Translations under genes and position numbers: made by a program
Origin: JABFRZ01 sp036376275
GTDB lineage: Bacteria; Planctomycetota; UBA1135; GCA-002686595
Direction: 5' to 3'
Length of the DNA: 24,688 bases
NCBI GenBank assembly: GCA_036376275.1
Contig: DASVAP010000214.1
Coordinates: 1-24,688, forward strand
The notes under the pieces: model-generated
Database searches by the model: none
Told to the model about the DNA's origin: nothing
Seen by the model: the letters and a program-made list of their open reading frames with translations, nothing else
Shown here: in pieces, positions 1 through 7,816 of the stretch
Layout: each line of letters opens with the position of its first letter
How positions within the stretch are numbered: the first letter of the stretch is position 1

Positions 1-8
1 GGACTCAC

Positions 9-686
9 ATGAAGCCCAGATCCCGCACCAAGGTGAGGCAGAGCAAGTTCAAGTTTCTCAACCGCGGCGGCAAGCGTCGTGGTGCCGGGCGGAAGCCGAA
101 GGGGAAGCGCGCTGGCGTCTCGCACGCGCCGCGGCCGAAGCTCTCGAAGCACGAGCCCGCGCTTGTCACGCTCCGGCTCGTCGCCGGGCTGCCGACTCTG
201 CGCATGAACGACACCCACGAGCTGATCCGGCACCTGTGCTCCGAGTACCACGCCGCCGACGCGCCCTTCCGCGTCGTCGAGTACTCGGTCCAGTCGAACC
301 ACCTGCACCTGATCGTCGAGGTGAACGATCAGCGTGCACTCGCCGCAGGCATGAACAGCTTCGCCAGCCGGTTCGGGAAGCGCCTGAACAAGCTCTGGAA
401 GCGCCACGGGGTCGTCCTGGCCGACCGCTATCACTCCGAACCGCTGCGCAGCCCGCGCCAGGTGCGCAACGCGCTCGTCTACGTGCTCCAGAACGCCCGC
501 AAGCACGGCTGCTGGGACGCGCGCGTGCCGGACGTGTACTCGTCGGGTCCCGACTTCGACGGCTGGCTCGACACGGGTGCCATTTCAGACCGACGCCTGG
601 CCGCGCCGCGCACCTGGTTGCTGCGCCTCGGCTGGCGTCGGCACGGTCTCATCGCGCTCCACGAGCGTCCCGCGCGCGCCGCATGA
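9..686 (+). CDS. REP-associated (IS200-like, Y1) tyrosine transposase
   Basis: 225 residues. This is an HUH-type single-strand DNA transposase/nickase of the RAYT branch of the IS200/IS605 superfamily, which acts on REP-like hairpins in the chromosome. The metal-binding HxH pair is at H98-L-H100 in SNHLHLIVE. The candidate catalytic tyrosine is Y158 in the helix LVYVLQNARKHG, with Q161, N162 and H166 following in the usual YxxxQN spacing. The N-terminus (residues 15-36) is very basic, with an AT-hook-like GAGRKPKGKR stretch that I recall as common in this family. The ATG at 9 fits the usual N-terminal length, but the window begins only 8 bases upstream, so a more upstream start and any left-hand palindrome cannot be excluded. 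It is a single-copy gene here with no partner tnpB. Family assignment is firm; activity is unknown. Confidence 0.9.
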   Translation: MKPRSRTKVRQSKFKFLNRGGKRRGAGRKPKGKRAGVSHAPRPKLSKHEPALVTLRLVAGLPTLRMNDTHELIRHLCSEYHAADAPFRVVEYSVQSNHLHLIVEVNDQRALAAGMNSFASRFGKRLNKLWKRHGVVLADRYHSEPLRSPRQVRNALVYVLQNARKHGCWDARVPDVYSSGPDFDGWLDTGAISDRRLAAPRTWLLRLGWRRHGLIALHERPARAA

Positions 687-726
687 CCCTCGCCATCGCA
701 CGCACCGTCACCAGGCCCGCTGTCTC

Positions 727-854
727 GCTCGCCCCCTGGGGTTTCCCTCCCCGTGACACTCTTCCGGCCCACTCCCGTGCGGGCGGGCTCTCGAAGGGCG
801 CCAGCGGGCCGGACAAGCGGGTCACGGCCGAGGGCGGGGCCCCAGGGGGCGAGC
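727..854. repeat. Long nested inverted repeat downstream of the RAYT gene
   Basis: The gap between the transposase stop and the convergent gene is largely one imperfect palindrome. The outer arms are a perfect 15-bp inverted repeat (727-741, GCTCGCCCCCTGGGG, with 840-854). Nested inside are 745-749 with 830-834, CCGTGAC at 751-757 with GTCACGG at 821-827, and TCCGGCCC at 763-770 with GGGCCGGA at 806-813. Only the centre (771-805) is unpaired or weakly paired. It could be a bidirectional terminator between convergent genes, or the structured DNA/RNA target of the neighbouring RAYT transposase. The arms are seen directly; the role is inferred. Confidence 0.6.
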
Positions 855-867
855 CCACAAGACGCGC

Positions 868-2124
868 TCAGGCCCGCGCCCCCTCCACCGCTTCCTCCTC
901 GACCGTGAGGTTGAGCTCGACCGCCGCCAGCAACGCCAGGGCCTCGCCCAGGTTCGCCGCGCCCGCCAGGTGGCGCCGCAGGAGCGCGAGCGGGTCGAGC
1001 CAGGCGAGCACGCGGCGCTCCGCCAGGCGTTGCAGCGACTCCTCGACCACCTGGCGCACGTCCCCACCCGCGCGCAGGGCGCGATCGAAGTCGATCGTGT
1101 TGAGCTTCGGGTTCACGCGCCGTGCGCGCCCGGGGAAGCGCGCGGCGTGGGCGCGCTCGAGCTTGAGCCGCGCGCGGCGCAGGCCGACGCGCCAGGCGGG
1201 AGCCGAGAGCGGGAGCCCGAGGTTGTTCTTGGCCGGCAGGGCGAAGAGGGCCGGGCTCGTGCGCCTCGCGATCGCGTGGTACAGCGCCTGCCCGCGGCGC
1301 AGGGCGCGCGGCGCGCGCAGCAGGAAGTCGACCCAGGCCGGCTGACGGAAGGGGGTCCGGAAGCGGAAGCCGGCCGGCAGCAGGGCCGGCTCGAGCCGGC
1401 ACGGATAGCGCAGGAAGGCGAAGAGCTGCTCGTAGTAGCTGAGCACGCTGTCCGCCAGCAGCGGCCGCTCCGGCAGCAGCGCGCACGGGTCGAAGTCCGG
1501 CGGCGTGAGCACGACGTTGCGCGCGATGCGGCAGCGCACGGCGAAGGCTGCCTGGGCCGTGGGCCAGTCGGAGGCGGGCTCCTCCTGGTCCACGCCCGCG
1601 ATCGCGTTGGCCATGATCCCGCTCCAGTAGGTCGCCTCGGGCCCGAAGCGCAGCGGGATCTGGTGGTTGTAGAAGGCCTCGAAGGCGTGGCACCAGGGCG
1701 CGCGCCGCGCGGCCGCCAGCAGCCCGGCGCGCGTGACCGGCAGCCTGGCCAGGTCCACCGCCTCGTGGCGCACGCCGGCCGCGCGCGCCACGGCGGGCGC
1801 CAGGTCGAAGTCGTAGGTGCCCGGGATCCCGAAGGTCGCCGCCACCAGCCGCTCGCCCAGGCCGGCCTCGCTCAGGACCGCCAGGAGGCAGCGCGAGTCG
1901 ACCCCGCCGGAGAGCGGCACGACGTGCAGCCCCGGCCCGGGCTCGGCGCAGGCCGCGCGCAGCGCCGCGAGCCCACGCTTCACCAGCGCCTCGCGCTCCC
2001 CGCTGCCGGCCACCTCGCGCGCCCGCACGCGGGCCCAGGGCAGCGCGCGGTAGCCCTCCGGGACGCGCGGCAGGAACCCGTAGTGCAGGAAAGCCGCCAG
2101 GTCCGAGGGGGTCGCGCGGGGCAT
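868..2124 (-). CDS. Stand-alone asparagine-synthase-type ATP-pyrophosphatase domain protein
   Basis: 418 residues. Residues 70-77 carry the PP-loop LSGGVDSR, the ATP-binding signature of the synthetase domain of asparagine synthase B and beta-lactam synthetase relatives. The N-terminus (DLAAFLHYGFLP, about 8-19) matches the region that normally opens the synthetase domain, so the protein starts where that domain starts. The usual N-terminal class II glutaminase domain with its Cys nucleophile is absent. Such stand-alone forms activate a carboxylate by adenylation and use ammonia or another amine; many lie in exopolysaccharide loci. It is transcribed divergently from the heparinase-like gene, 179 bp away, which fits a polysaccharide role. 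The substrate cannot be told. The ATG at 2124 has no strong ribosome binding site. Confidence 0.8.
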   Translation of the reverse strand: MPRATPSDLAAFLHYGFLPRVPEGYRALPWARVRAREVAGSGEREALVKRGLAALRAACAEPGPGLHVVPLSGGVDSRCLLAVLSEAGLGERLVAATFGIPGTYDFDLAPAVARAAGVRHEAVDLARLPVTRAGLLAAARRAPWCHAFEAFYNHQIPLRFGPEATYWSGIMANAIAGVDQEEPASDWPTAQAAFAVRCRIARNVVLTPPDFDPCALLPERPLLADSVLSYYEQLFAFLRYPCRLEPALLPAGFRFRTPFRQPAWVDFLLRAPRALRRGQALYHAIARRTSPALFALPAKNNLGLPLSAPAWRVGLRRARLKLERAHAARFPGRARRVNPKLNTIDFDRALRAGGDVRQVVEESLQRLAERRVLAWLDPLALLRRHLAGAANLGEALALLAAVELNLTVEEEAVEGARA

Positions 2125-2193
2125 CGGAGCCCACCATCATCGCCGCTCGCGCGCGACCTGCCCATGCCGCACGGGCTTCATCCGCCCTACGCA

Positions 2194-2230
2194 CTTCGGC
2201 CGAAGCGCCCGGGGCCGGCGCGCCTATACT
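2194..2230 (+). promoter_or_regulatory. 12-bp perfect palindrome and possible -10 element in a divergent intergenic region
   Basis: CTTCGGCCGAAG at 2194-2205 is a perfect palindrome. TATACT at 2225-2230 resembles a sigma-70 -10 box and would give a leader of roughly 65 bases for the heparinase-like gene. No convincing -35 box is present at the right spacing. The palindrome could be an operator shared by the divergent genes. The evidence is weak and positional only. Confidence 0.25.
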
Positions 2231-2303
2231 GCGCGGTGCTCGCGAGGACGTGCTTCCAGGCAGGGCACGCGGGTCGAGCAGGCGTCCACCGGGTCCACCA
2301 TCA

Positions 2304-4568
2304 ATGAGGCCGATCCACCGCGCGCGGACCGCGCGCCTCCGTCGCTGGCTCCCGCTGCTGGGGCTCGCGGGCCTGGGCTGTGCGCCCGGCTCCGCGCCCG
2401 CGGCCGGCGCGCCCGCGGGCCCGGCGCAGCCGGCGATGGCCGAGGAGACCGAGCGGCGCCACCCCTTCCTGCTGGCGCACGCCGAGGACTTCCCCGCCCT
2501 GCGCGCGCGCGTGGCCGCGGCGCCCTGGCGCGACCTGGCCCGCTCGGCCCTGATCTACGCGCGCGACCGCTCCTTCGACCCGAGCGTCTCGGACTTCGAC
2601 GCCAAGACGGTCATGACCGAGCTGTGCGGCGCGATCGCGCTGGCCTACGTGCTCGACCCGCGCCCGGCGCGCGCGACCAAGCTGCGCACGACGCTGGAGC
2701 AGTGGCAGGGCTGGTACCAGGCGACCGGTGACGGCGTGGTCGTGCGCTGGCAGCAGGCGGCCATGGTGCACTCGATCCTGGCCCTCGACGTGCTGCACGA
2801 CGCGCTCGTGCCGGCCGAGCGCGTGGCCCTCGAGCAGATGCTCGACGGGATGATCGACGGCTGGTGGGCCAACCTGGCCCAGGACGGCACGCCCAGCACG
2901 CCCGGCGTGGTCGGGCTGTGGGCCATCTACCGCGGCGACCGGCGCCGGGCGGAGGAGGCCAGCGAGCTCTTCCTGGCGCGCGTCCTGGACGGCCTGACGC
3001 CCAGCGGCGTCTACGGTTCCGGCAGCGGTTACGCCTGGGTGCGCGAGGGCAGCGACCGCATGGCCAAGTACGCGCTGGTCGACGTGCTCGAGCACACCGG
3101 CCTGCGTCCGGGCCTGTACGCCGAGCCGCGCCTCGTCGGGCTGCACGAGTGGATGTACCGCGGCGCCTACACGCCACGCCGCACGAACCTGACCTTCGGC
3201 GACTCGGATCCCTCGCGCGACATCGAGGGCCTGTTCGGCTACCTGCAGCCCCACCGCGCCAACAGGTTCTCGGCCCAGGCCGGGCGCAACGCGGCCTGGG
3301 TCGTGCGCGACGTCGCGGCCAGCCCGCTGTTCGCGAGCTACGTGCTGCTGGACGAGACCGCGCTCTTCCCGACGCCGCCCACCAGCGCCCTGTGGGGCGA
3401 CAGTGCGAGCTTCTGGGAGGCCGGCGCGGGCGTTGACTCGCTGATGGGCGCACTGTGGAGCTCGCGCCTGCGCGGCGGACACTCGCACCGCGACGCGAAC
3501 TCCGTGCACCTCTACGCCTACGGCGAGAACGTGCTGCGCAACTCGGGCTACTGCGGCTTCGGGGTCGGGGTCGATGCCGTGTTCGACTGGGACTGGATCT
3601 TCGAGGCCACGGGCTCCAACAACACGGTCACGCTCGACGGGGCCGAGCACGACGACAAGCAGGCGGGCGGCGTCGTGGAGGGGCTGACGGCCCCGGGCTT
3701 CGACTACGCGGCCGCCACCTCGGGCCCGGCGCTGCGGAACGCGACGCACGTGCGCAGCCTGTGGATGGTGCACGGCCAGCCCGAGCGGCCCGGGTACTTC
3801 GTGCTGCTCGACGAGGTCGCGGCCGACGCTCCCGGCGTCGTGGACGTCAACCTCCATCCCGATTCGGCCCAGGAGACGGTGCTGGCCGCGAACCGCGAGT
3901 ACCAGTGGACCGTGCGTCACTTCGGCACGCGCGACGTGCACGTGAACCTGTTCCTGGCGACGCCGCCCGCCAGCGTCGAGGTGCTCGACGGCGGGCTGTG
4001 CGCCTTCGACGGGAACGAGTACGTCGGGCGCTACCTGCGCTCGCACTACCCGACCGACGCGGCCGGACGGCGCAACGTGCTCACGCTGGTCGTGCCGCAC
4101 GACGCGACGCGCCCGAAGCCGGTCCTGACGCGCATCCAGGGCGCCGGGATCGTCACCGGCGCCACGCTGGGCTTCGGCGGCGGGCGCGTGGACTACGTGC
4201 TCGAGTCGTCCGGGAGCGCGACGATCCCGCTCGGCAACGGCTTCTTCCAGGCGCGCGGCCTGCTCGCGCGCACGGCTGGCGGACAGGTCAGCGAGTACTT
4301 CGTGCGCCGCGCGCGCGCCTTCGGCGACGGCGCCGCCCGGCCGCGCGGCTTCGAGGCCGACGCGCGCGTGAGCCTGCACGTGCGCGGGACCGAGGTACGC
4401 ATCGTCTCCGCGGGGACGCGCGTGCTCTTCCACGAGCCCAGCCTGCTCGGGCACGTGTTCGCCACGGAGGCCGGAACCGTCACGAGCGCGGGGCCCGGCT
4501 TCCTGGAGATCGTGCTGAACCCCGGCACCTGGGCCTTCGACCTCGCCACGGGCGCCACGCTGCCGTAG
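2304..4568 (+). CDS. Heparinase II/III-like protein, exported
   Basis: 754 residues from the ATG at 2304, chosen because a basic stretch and hydrophobic segment (residues 2-25) follow directly. A Cys at 26 (GLAGLGC) may be lipidated, although the lipobox is not canonical. Residues about 50-350 are helix-rich, as in the alpha/alpha toroid of polysaccharide lyases, and include GSGSGYAWVREGSDR at 238-252. Residues 391-416 carry the heparinase II/III C-terminal signature GGHSHRDANS followed by YGENVLRNSGY, with candidate metal or catalytic residues H393, H395 and D397; SNNTVTLDG (438-446) is the family's HNTV-like block. Such enzymes cleave acidic glycans by beta-elimination in the periplasm or outside the cell. 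It is divergent from the asparagine-synthase-like gene. The substrate is unknown, and non-catalytic relatives exist. Confidence 0.83.
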   Translation: MRPIHRARTARLRRWLPLLGLAGLGCAPGSAPAAGAPAGPAQPAMAEETERRHPFLLAHAEDFPALRARVAAAPWRDLARSALIYARDRSFDPSVSDFDAKTVMTELCGAIALAYVLDPRPARATKLRTTLEQWQGWYQATGDGVVVRWQQAAMVHSILALDVLHDALVPAERVALEQMLDGMIDGWWANLAQDGTPSTPGVVGLWAIYRGDRRRAEEASELFLARVLDGLTPSGVYGSGSGYAWVREGSDRMAKYALVDVLEHTGLRPGLYAEPRLVGLHEWMYRGAYTPRRTNLTFGDSDPSRDIEGLFGYLQPHRANRFSAQAGRNAAWVVRDVAASPLFASYVLLDETALFPTPPTSALWGDSASFWEAGAGVDSLMGALWSSRLRGGHSHRDANSVHLYAYGENVLRNSGYCGFGVGVDAVFDWDWIFEATGSNNTVTLDGAEHDDKQAGGVVEGLTAPGFDYAAATSGPALRNATHVRSLWMVHGQPERPGYFVLLDEVAADAPGVVDVNLHPDSAQETVLAANREYQWTVRHFGTRDVHVNLFLATPPASVEVLDGGLCAFDGNEYVGRYLRSHYPTDAAGRRNVLTLVVPHDATRPKPVLTRIQGAGIVTGATLGFGGGRVDYVLESSGSATIPLGNGFFQARGLLARTAGGQVSEYFVRRARAFGDGAARPRGFEADARVSLHVRGTEVRIVSAGTRVLFHEPSLLGHVFATEAGTVTSAGPGFLEIVLNPGTWAFDLATGATLP

Positions 4569-4573
4569 GGCCG

Positions 4574-4639
4574 CGAGGCCCCGGGAGCACGTCCGGGAAG
4601 GTCGGGCCTCGACCAGCGGGGACGGGCAGGACGAGGCCC
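4574..4639. terminator. Three-arm hairpin region between convergent genes
   Basis: CGAGGCCC occurs at 4574-4581 and again at 4632-4639, with its reverse complement GGGCCTCG at 4604-4611 between them. The middle arm can pair with either flank, giving two mutually exclusive 8-bp stems. It lies 6 bases after the heparinase-like stop and 63 bases after (minus strand) the stop at 4703. It is probably a bidirectional terminator. There is no U-tract, so intrinsic termination is not assured. Confidence 0.4.
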
Positions 4640-4702
4640 TCGACGTACCTGGGCCGGCCTGGATCCTCGCGGGCGCCCGGGAGGATGGCGGAGCTCCCTG
4701 CG

Positions 4703-5590
4703 CTACAGCGCGGCCGCCAGCGGGGCCGCGGCCCGGTCGACCCGTTCCGGATCGGGGTGCAGCTCGACGAAGGGCCGGAACTCCGGCACCAGCAGGTCAC
4801 GGCGGAACTCGAGGCACAGCGTGCGCCCGCGGTGGCGGCGCGCCAGGAGCGCCGCCAGGGTGGCGGGATGCAGAGAGTAGGCGCCGTTCAGGACGGTCTC
4901 GAAGCCGGCCGATCCGAAGCCGACCCGCAGGCGCGCGACGAGCTCCTCCTCGGCCAGGCGCTCGCCCTCGGGCGAGTCCACGATCAGGTCGACCGGCGCC
5001 CGCAGCGGCCACTGCTCCAGGCGCCCCGGGGCGTAGGCCGCGCGCAGCGACGCGACGATGTGCTCGTCGACCGGCACGTCGATCGAGCGCGGGGCGTAGG
5101 AGTGCACCATCACCGCGCGCCCGCCGCCACCGCACACGCGCGCGCAGGCCTCCTCGACCAGCGCCCGGTAGGCCGCGTAGCGCGCCAGCAGCAGCCGCCG
5201 GTCGTGCGCGTCCCGCACCCAGGCGTGCAGCCCGGCCGTCAGCTGGCCCGGCGCGCTCGTCTGCGGCTCGGTGGAGGCGTCGATCACGCGGTTGCAGTCG
5301 ACGAAGGTGCGCGGGAGCAGGCAGCGGATCACCAGCGCCGTGCGGCGCGGGTCGGCGGCCACCACGCGCTCGGCCACGCGCCGCGCAACCTCGGGCGCGC
5401 CCACGTCGGTGTTGACGAAGAAGAACTCGCGCAGCTCGGCCGGGTAGTCGCCGCGCAGCTCCGCCCGCAGGCGGTCGAAGTCGGCCGCGCGCGTGGCGCC
5501 GTGCGGCACCTCGAGCAGGAGCCCGGGCTCGGGCCCGGCCTGGGCCCCGCGCACGAGCGCGACCTCGCACACGTCGGGGATGGAGCGCAC
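4703..5590 (-). CDS. N-formylglutamate amidohydrolase-like protein
   Basis: 295 residues, cytoplasmic, no signal peptide. The motifs follow the N-formylglutamate deformylase family (related to zinc carboxypeptidases): EVPHG at 27-31, NTDVGAPEVARRV at 60-72, FVDCNR at 96-101, MVHSYAPR at 161-168 and CLEFRRDLL at 259-267. The His, Asp/Asn-Arg and Glu positions fit the metal and substrate sites of the family. Classical HutG cleaves N-formyl-L-glutamate in histidine degradation, but no other hut gene is nearby, so the substrate is open; many paralogues act on unknown N-acyl amino acids. It is the last of five minus-strand genes, 54 bases after the stress protein gene. Confidence 0.72.
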   Translation of the reverse strand: MRSIPDVCEVALVRGAQAGPEPGLLLEVPHGATRAADFDRLRAELRGDYPAELREFFFVNTDVGAPEVARRVAERVVAADPRRTALVIRCLLPRTFVDCNRVIDASTEPQTSAPGQLTAGLHAWVRDAHDRRLLLARYAAYRALVEEACARVCGGGGRAVMVHSYAPRSIDVPVDEHIVASLRAAYAPGRLEQWPLRAPVDLIVDSPEGERLAEEELVARLRVGFGSAGFETVLNGAYSLHPATLAALLARRHRGRTLCLEFRRDLLVPEFRPFVELHPDPERVDRAAAPLAAAL

Positions 5591-5644
5591 GCGCGAACGG
5601 TAGCGCCCGGAACCCGCCGGGGCGACGGCCCAGCGGAGCCCGCG

Positions 5645-6565
5645 TCAGGCTCCCGGCCCGGCCTCGGGGTAGCGCTCGGGGCGCTGCGGCACGACCAGCA
5701 TCGGTCCCGTGGCGTGGCGCAGGACGCGGTAGGCCGTGCTGCCGAGCACGGCGCGCGCGAGCCCGGTGTGCCCGTGCGTGCCCATCACGACGAGGTCGCG
5801 CGGTCCGGCGTGGGCCAGGATCACGTCCGCGGCCTGGCCCTCGGCGAACTCCGTCTCGACCGGGAGCGGCCCCCAGTCGAAGGCCCCGACCAGCGCGCGC
5901 GTGGCGCCGCGCTCCTCCTCGCGCAGGGCGTCGATCACGCTCGCGGGGCGCGGGCCGGGCTCGAGCGGGGTCACGTAGGCGAGCTCGGGCGGCACGAACA
6001 CGTGCAGCACGCGCACGGGCACGTCGAAGCGCGCCGCCAGGCTGCGCGCGGCGGCCAGCACGAGGTCGGTCGAGGGGCTGAGGTCGACCGGCGCCAGGAT
6101 GCGCTCGAAGCGCTGGCCGTCGGCCGGCTCGACCCACACCGGGCACGGGCTGCGCGCCAGCACGGCGCGGCCCGTGCCGCCGAAGTCGAAGGGCTTGCGC
6201 TGGCGGTGCGCGCCGATCACCAGGAGGTCCGCGCCGCCCGCGCGCACGGCCGCGAGCAGGGCCTCGGCCGCCACCTCGGGGCGCACGCGCAGGTAGTCCT
6301 CGACCGGACGGCCGGCGAAGAGCGGGTCCTCGACCACCAGCTCCAGCTTGCCGCGCGCGGCCGCCGTGGCGCGCGCCAGGGCGTCGCCGCCGTGGCGCGC
6401 CAGGAACGCGCGCCGCGCGGGCGTGAGGTGGCGTCCCTCGAGCCCGGCGCCGTGCACGACCTCGAGGCGCGCGCCGAACTCGCGCGCGAGCGACATCGCC
6501 CGCGCCACGGCCTGGTTGGAGAGCTGGCCCAGCTCGAGACCGACGACGAGGTGCCGCAACTCCAT
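5645..6565 (-). CDS. Tandem universal stress protein (two Usp domains)
   Basis: 306 residues, two Usp domains in tandem (about 1-147 and 153-293). The second keeps the full ATP-binding loop, MGTHGHTGLARAVLGS at 261-276, fitting the G-2x-G-9x-G(S/T) pattern. The first has a related but altered loop (GAHRQRKPFDFGGTGRAVL, 118-136), so nucleotide binding may be confined to one half. Each domain begins with a beta-strand segment typical of the fold (RHLVVGLELG and ERILAPVDLS, the latter with the usual Asp). Tandem Usps are cytoplasmic stress or energy-state sensors. It is flanked by the Na+/Ca2+ exchanger and the formylglutamate-hydrolase-like gene on the same strand, with gaps of 84 and 54 bases, so co-transcription is plausible. 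Confidence 0.9.
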   Translation of the reverse strand: MELRHLVVGLELGQLSNQAVARAMSLAREFGARLEVVHGAGLEGRHLTPARRAFLARHGGDALARATAAARGKLELVVEDPLFAGRPVEDYLRVRPEVAAEALLAAVRAGGADLLVIGAHRQRKPFDFGGTGRAVLARSPCPVWVEPADGQRFERILAPVDLSPSTDLVLAAARSLAARFDVPVRVLHVFVPPELAYVTPLEPGPRPASVIDALREEERGATRALVGAFDWGPLPVETEFAEGQAADVILAHAGPRDLVVMGTHGHTGLARAVLGSTAYRVLRHATGPMLVVPQRPERYPEAGPGA

Positions 6566-6649
6566 GCTTGTCCCGGAAGATCGGCGCCCGCGGCACTGCC
6601 GGCCATACGCCCTTCGGCGCAGATCCGGTGTTCCGGCGCCGGGCGGCGA

Positions 6650-7729
6650 TCAGCCGGTCCCACCCTCGCCGCGCTCCGGCCTGCGCGCGCGCACGATCAG
6701 CACGCCGAAGGTCAGCACGGTCAGCGGCAGCACGAACTCCAGCATCACCGCGCCGAAGCGCGGCAGGGCCGCGTGGCCCTGGGCGTCGAGCACGAGGTAG
6801 GCCGTGTAGGCCGCGTAGTAGGCCAGGAACACCGCCCCCTCCCAGCGCGCCAGGAGGTGCTTGCGCCCGAGGATCGGCAGGCAGGCGACGGCCACGGCCA
6901 CCATCACCGGCACATCGAAGTTCTCGATGGCCGGCGCGACCGGCAGGTCTCCGCCCGCGACCAGCGCCGTGAGCCCGGCGATCCCCAGGATGTTGAAGAG
7001 GTTGCTGCCGATCACGTTGCCGACCGCGATGTCGCGCTCGCCGCGCAGCGTGGCCACGAGCGAAGTCGCCACCTCGGGCAGGCTCGTGCCGGCCGCGACG
7101 ATGGTCAGGGCGATCACGGTCTCGTCCAGGCCGAGCCCGGTGGCGATGGCGATGGCCGAGTCCACCAGCCAGCGTGCGCCGAGCACCAGGAGCCCGAGCC
7201 CGAGCGCCACCTGCCCCACGGCCGCCAGCGGGTGCGCGGTGCGCGCGGGACCCGCGGCCGGCGTGGACACCGCCTGCTCGCGCCGGCTGGCCCGGATCGA
7301 GTCGAGCGTGAACCACGCCAGGGCCCCGCAGGAGAGCAGCCCCTCGCCCAGCCCCAGGCGCCCGTCGAGCCCGAAGAACCACAGCGCCAGGGAGGCGGCG
7401 ATCATCCACGGCACCTCGCGCCGCACGATCTGGCGCGCCACGACCAGCGGGCGCAGCAGGGCACACAGCCCGAGGATGAAGAGCACGTTGAAGACGTTGC
7501 TCCCGACCACGTTGCCGACCGCCAGCTCGGGCTTGCCCTCCAGCGTGGCCAGGGCGCTCACCACCAGCTCCGGCGCGCTGGTCCCGAAGGCCACCACGGT
7601 CAGGCCGATGACGAGCGGGCTCACTCCGAAGCGGCGCGCCAGGCTGGAGGAGCCGCGCACGAGCAGCTCGCCTCCGAGGGCCAGCAGGGCCAGTCCGAGG
7701 GCGAGGAACAGCCAGACCGAGGCGTCCAT
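6650..7729 (-). CDS. Na+/Ca2+ exchanger family protein (CaCA, YrbG-like)
   Basis: 359 residues, about ten hydrophobic segments. The two inverted alpha-repeats that form the ion path are clear: GTSAPE (49-54) with GNVVGSNVFN (72-81), and GTSLPE (214-219) with GNVIGSNLFN (237-246). The conserved acidic residues E54 and E219, which bind the cation in the archaeal NCX structure, are both present. Length and repeat layout match prokaryotic CaCA family members such as YrbG and NCX_Mj, which exchange Na+ or H+ for Ca2+ across the inner membrane. A hydrophilic loop near 145-170 separates the halves. It lies upstream of the universal stress protein gene in the same direction. The exchanged ions are inferred from the family. 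Confidence 0.92.
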   Translation of the reverse strand: MDASVWLFLALGLALLALGGELLVRGSSSLARRFGVSPLVIGLTVVAFGTSAPELVVSALATLEGKPELAVGNVVGSNVFNVLFILGLCALLRPLVVARQIVRREVPWMIAASLALWFFGLDGRLGLGEGLLSCGALAWFTLDSIRASRREQAVSTPAAGPARTAHPLAAVGQVALGLGLLVLGARWLVDSAIAIATGLGLDETVIALTIVAAGTSLPEVATSLVATLRGERDIAVGNVIGSNLFNILGIAGLTALVAGGDLPVAPAIENFDVPVMVAVAVACLPILGRKHLLARWEGAVFLAYYAAYTAYLVLDAQGHAALPRFGAVMLEFVLPLTVLTFGVLIVRARRPERGEGGTG

Positions 7730-7816
7730 GGGGCGCAGAGGATACGCAGGCGACGCCGGAGATGGACGAGCAACGGTCGGCGGCGCCCCGCGGCGGCAGG
7801 GAACGAGCGCGGCGGG

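Noticed and set aside
1..686. Full IS200/IS605 element with tnpB or a guide RNA
   Set aside because: No tnpB-like frame follows, and the protein has the longer basic RAYT-type N-terminus rather than the short TnpA form.
868..2124. Complete glutamine-dependent asparagine synthase (AsnB)
   Set aside because: The glutaminase domain with Cys at position 2 is absent, and the length (418) covers only the synthetase half.
4703..5590. Histidine-degradation gene hutG
   Set aside because: The family motifs fit, but no hutH, hutU or hutI lies nearby, so the specific pathway name is not justified.
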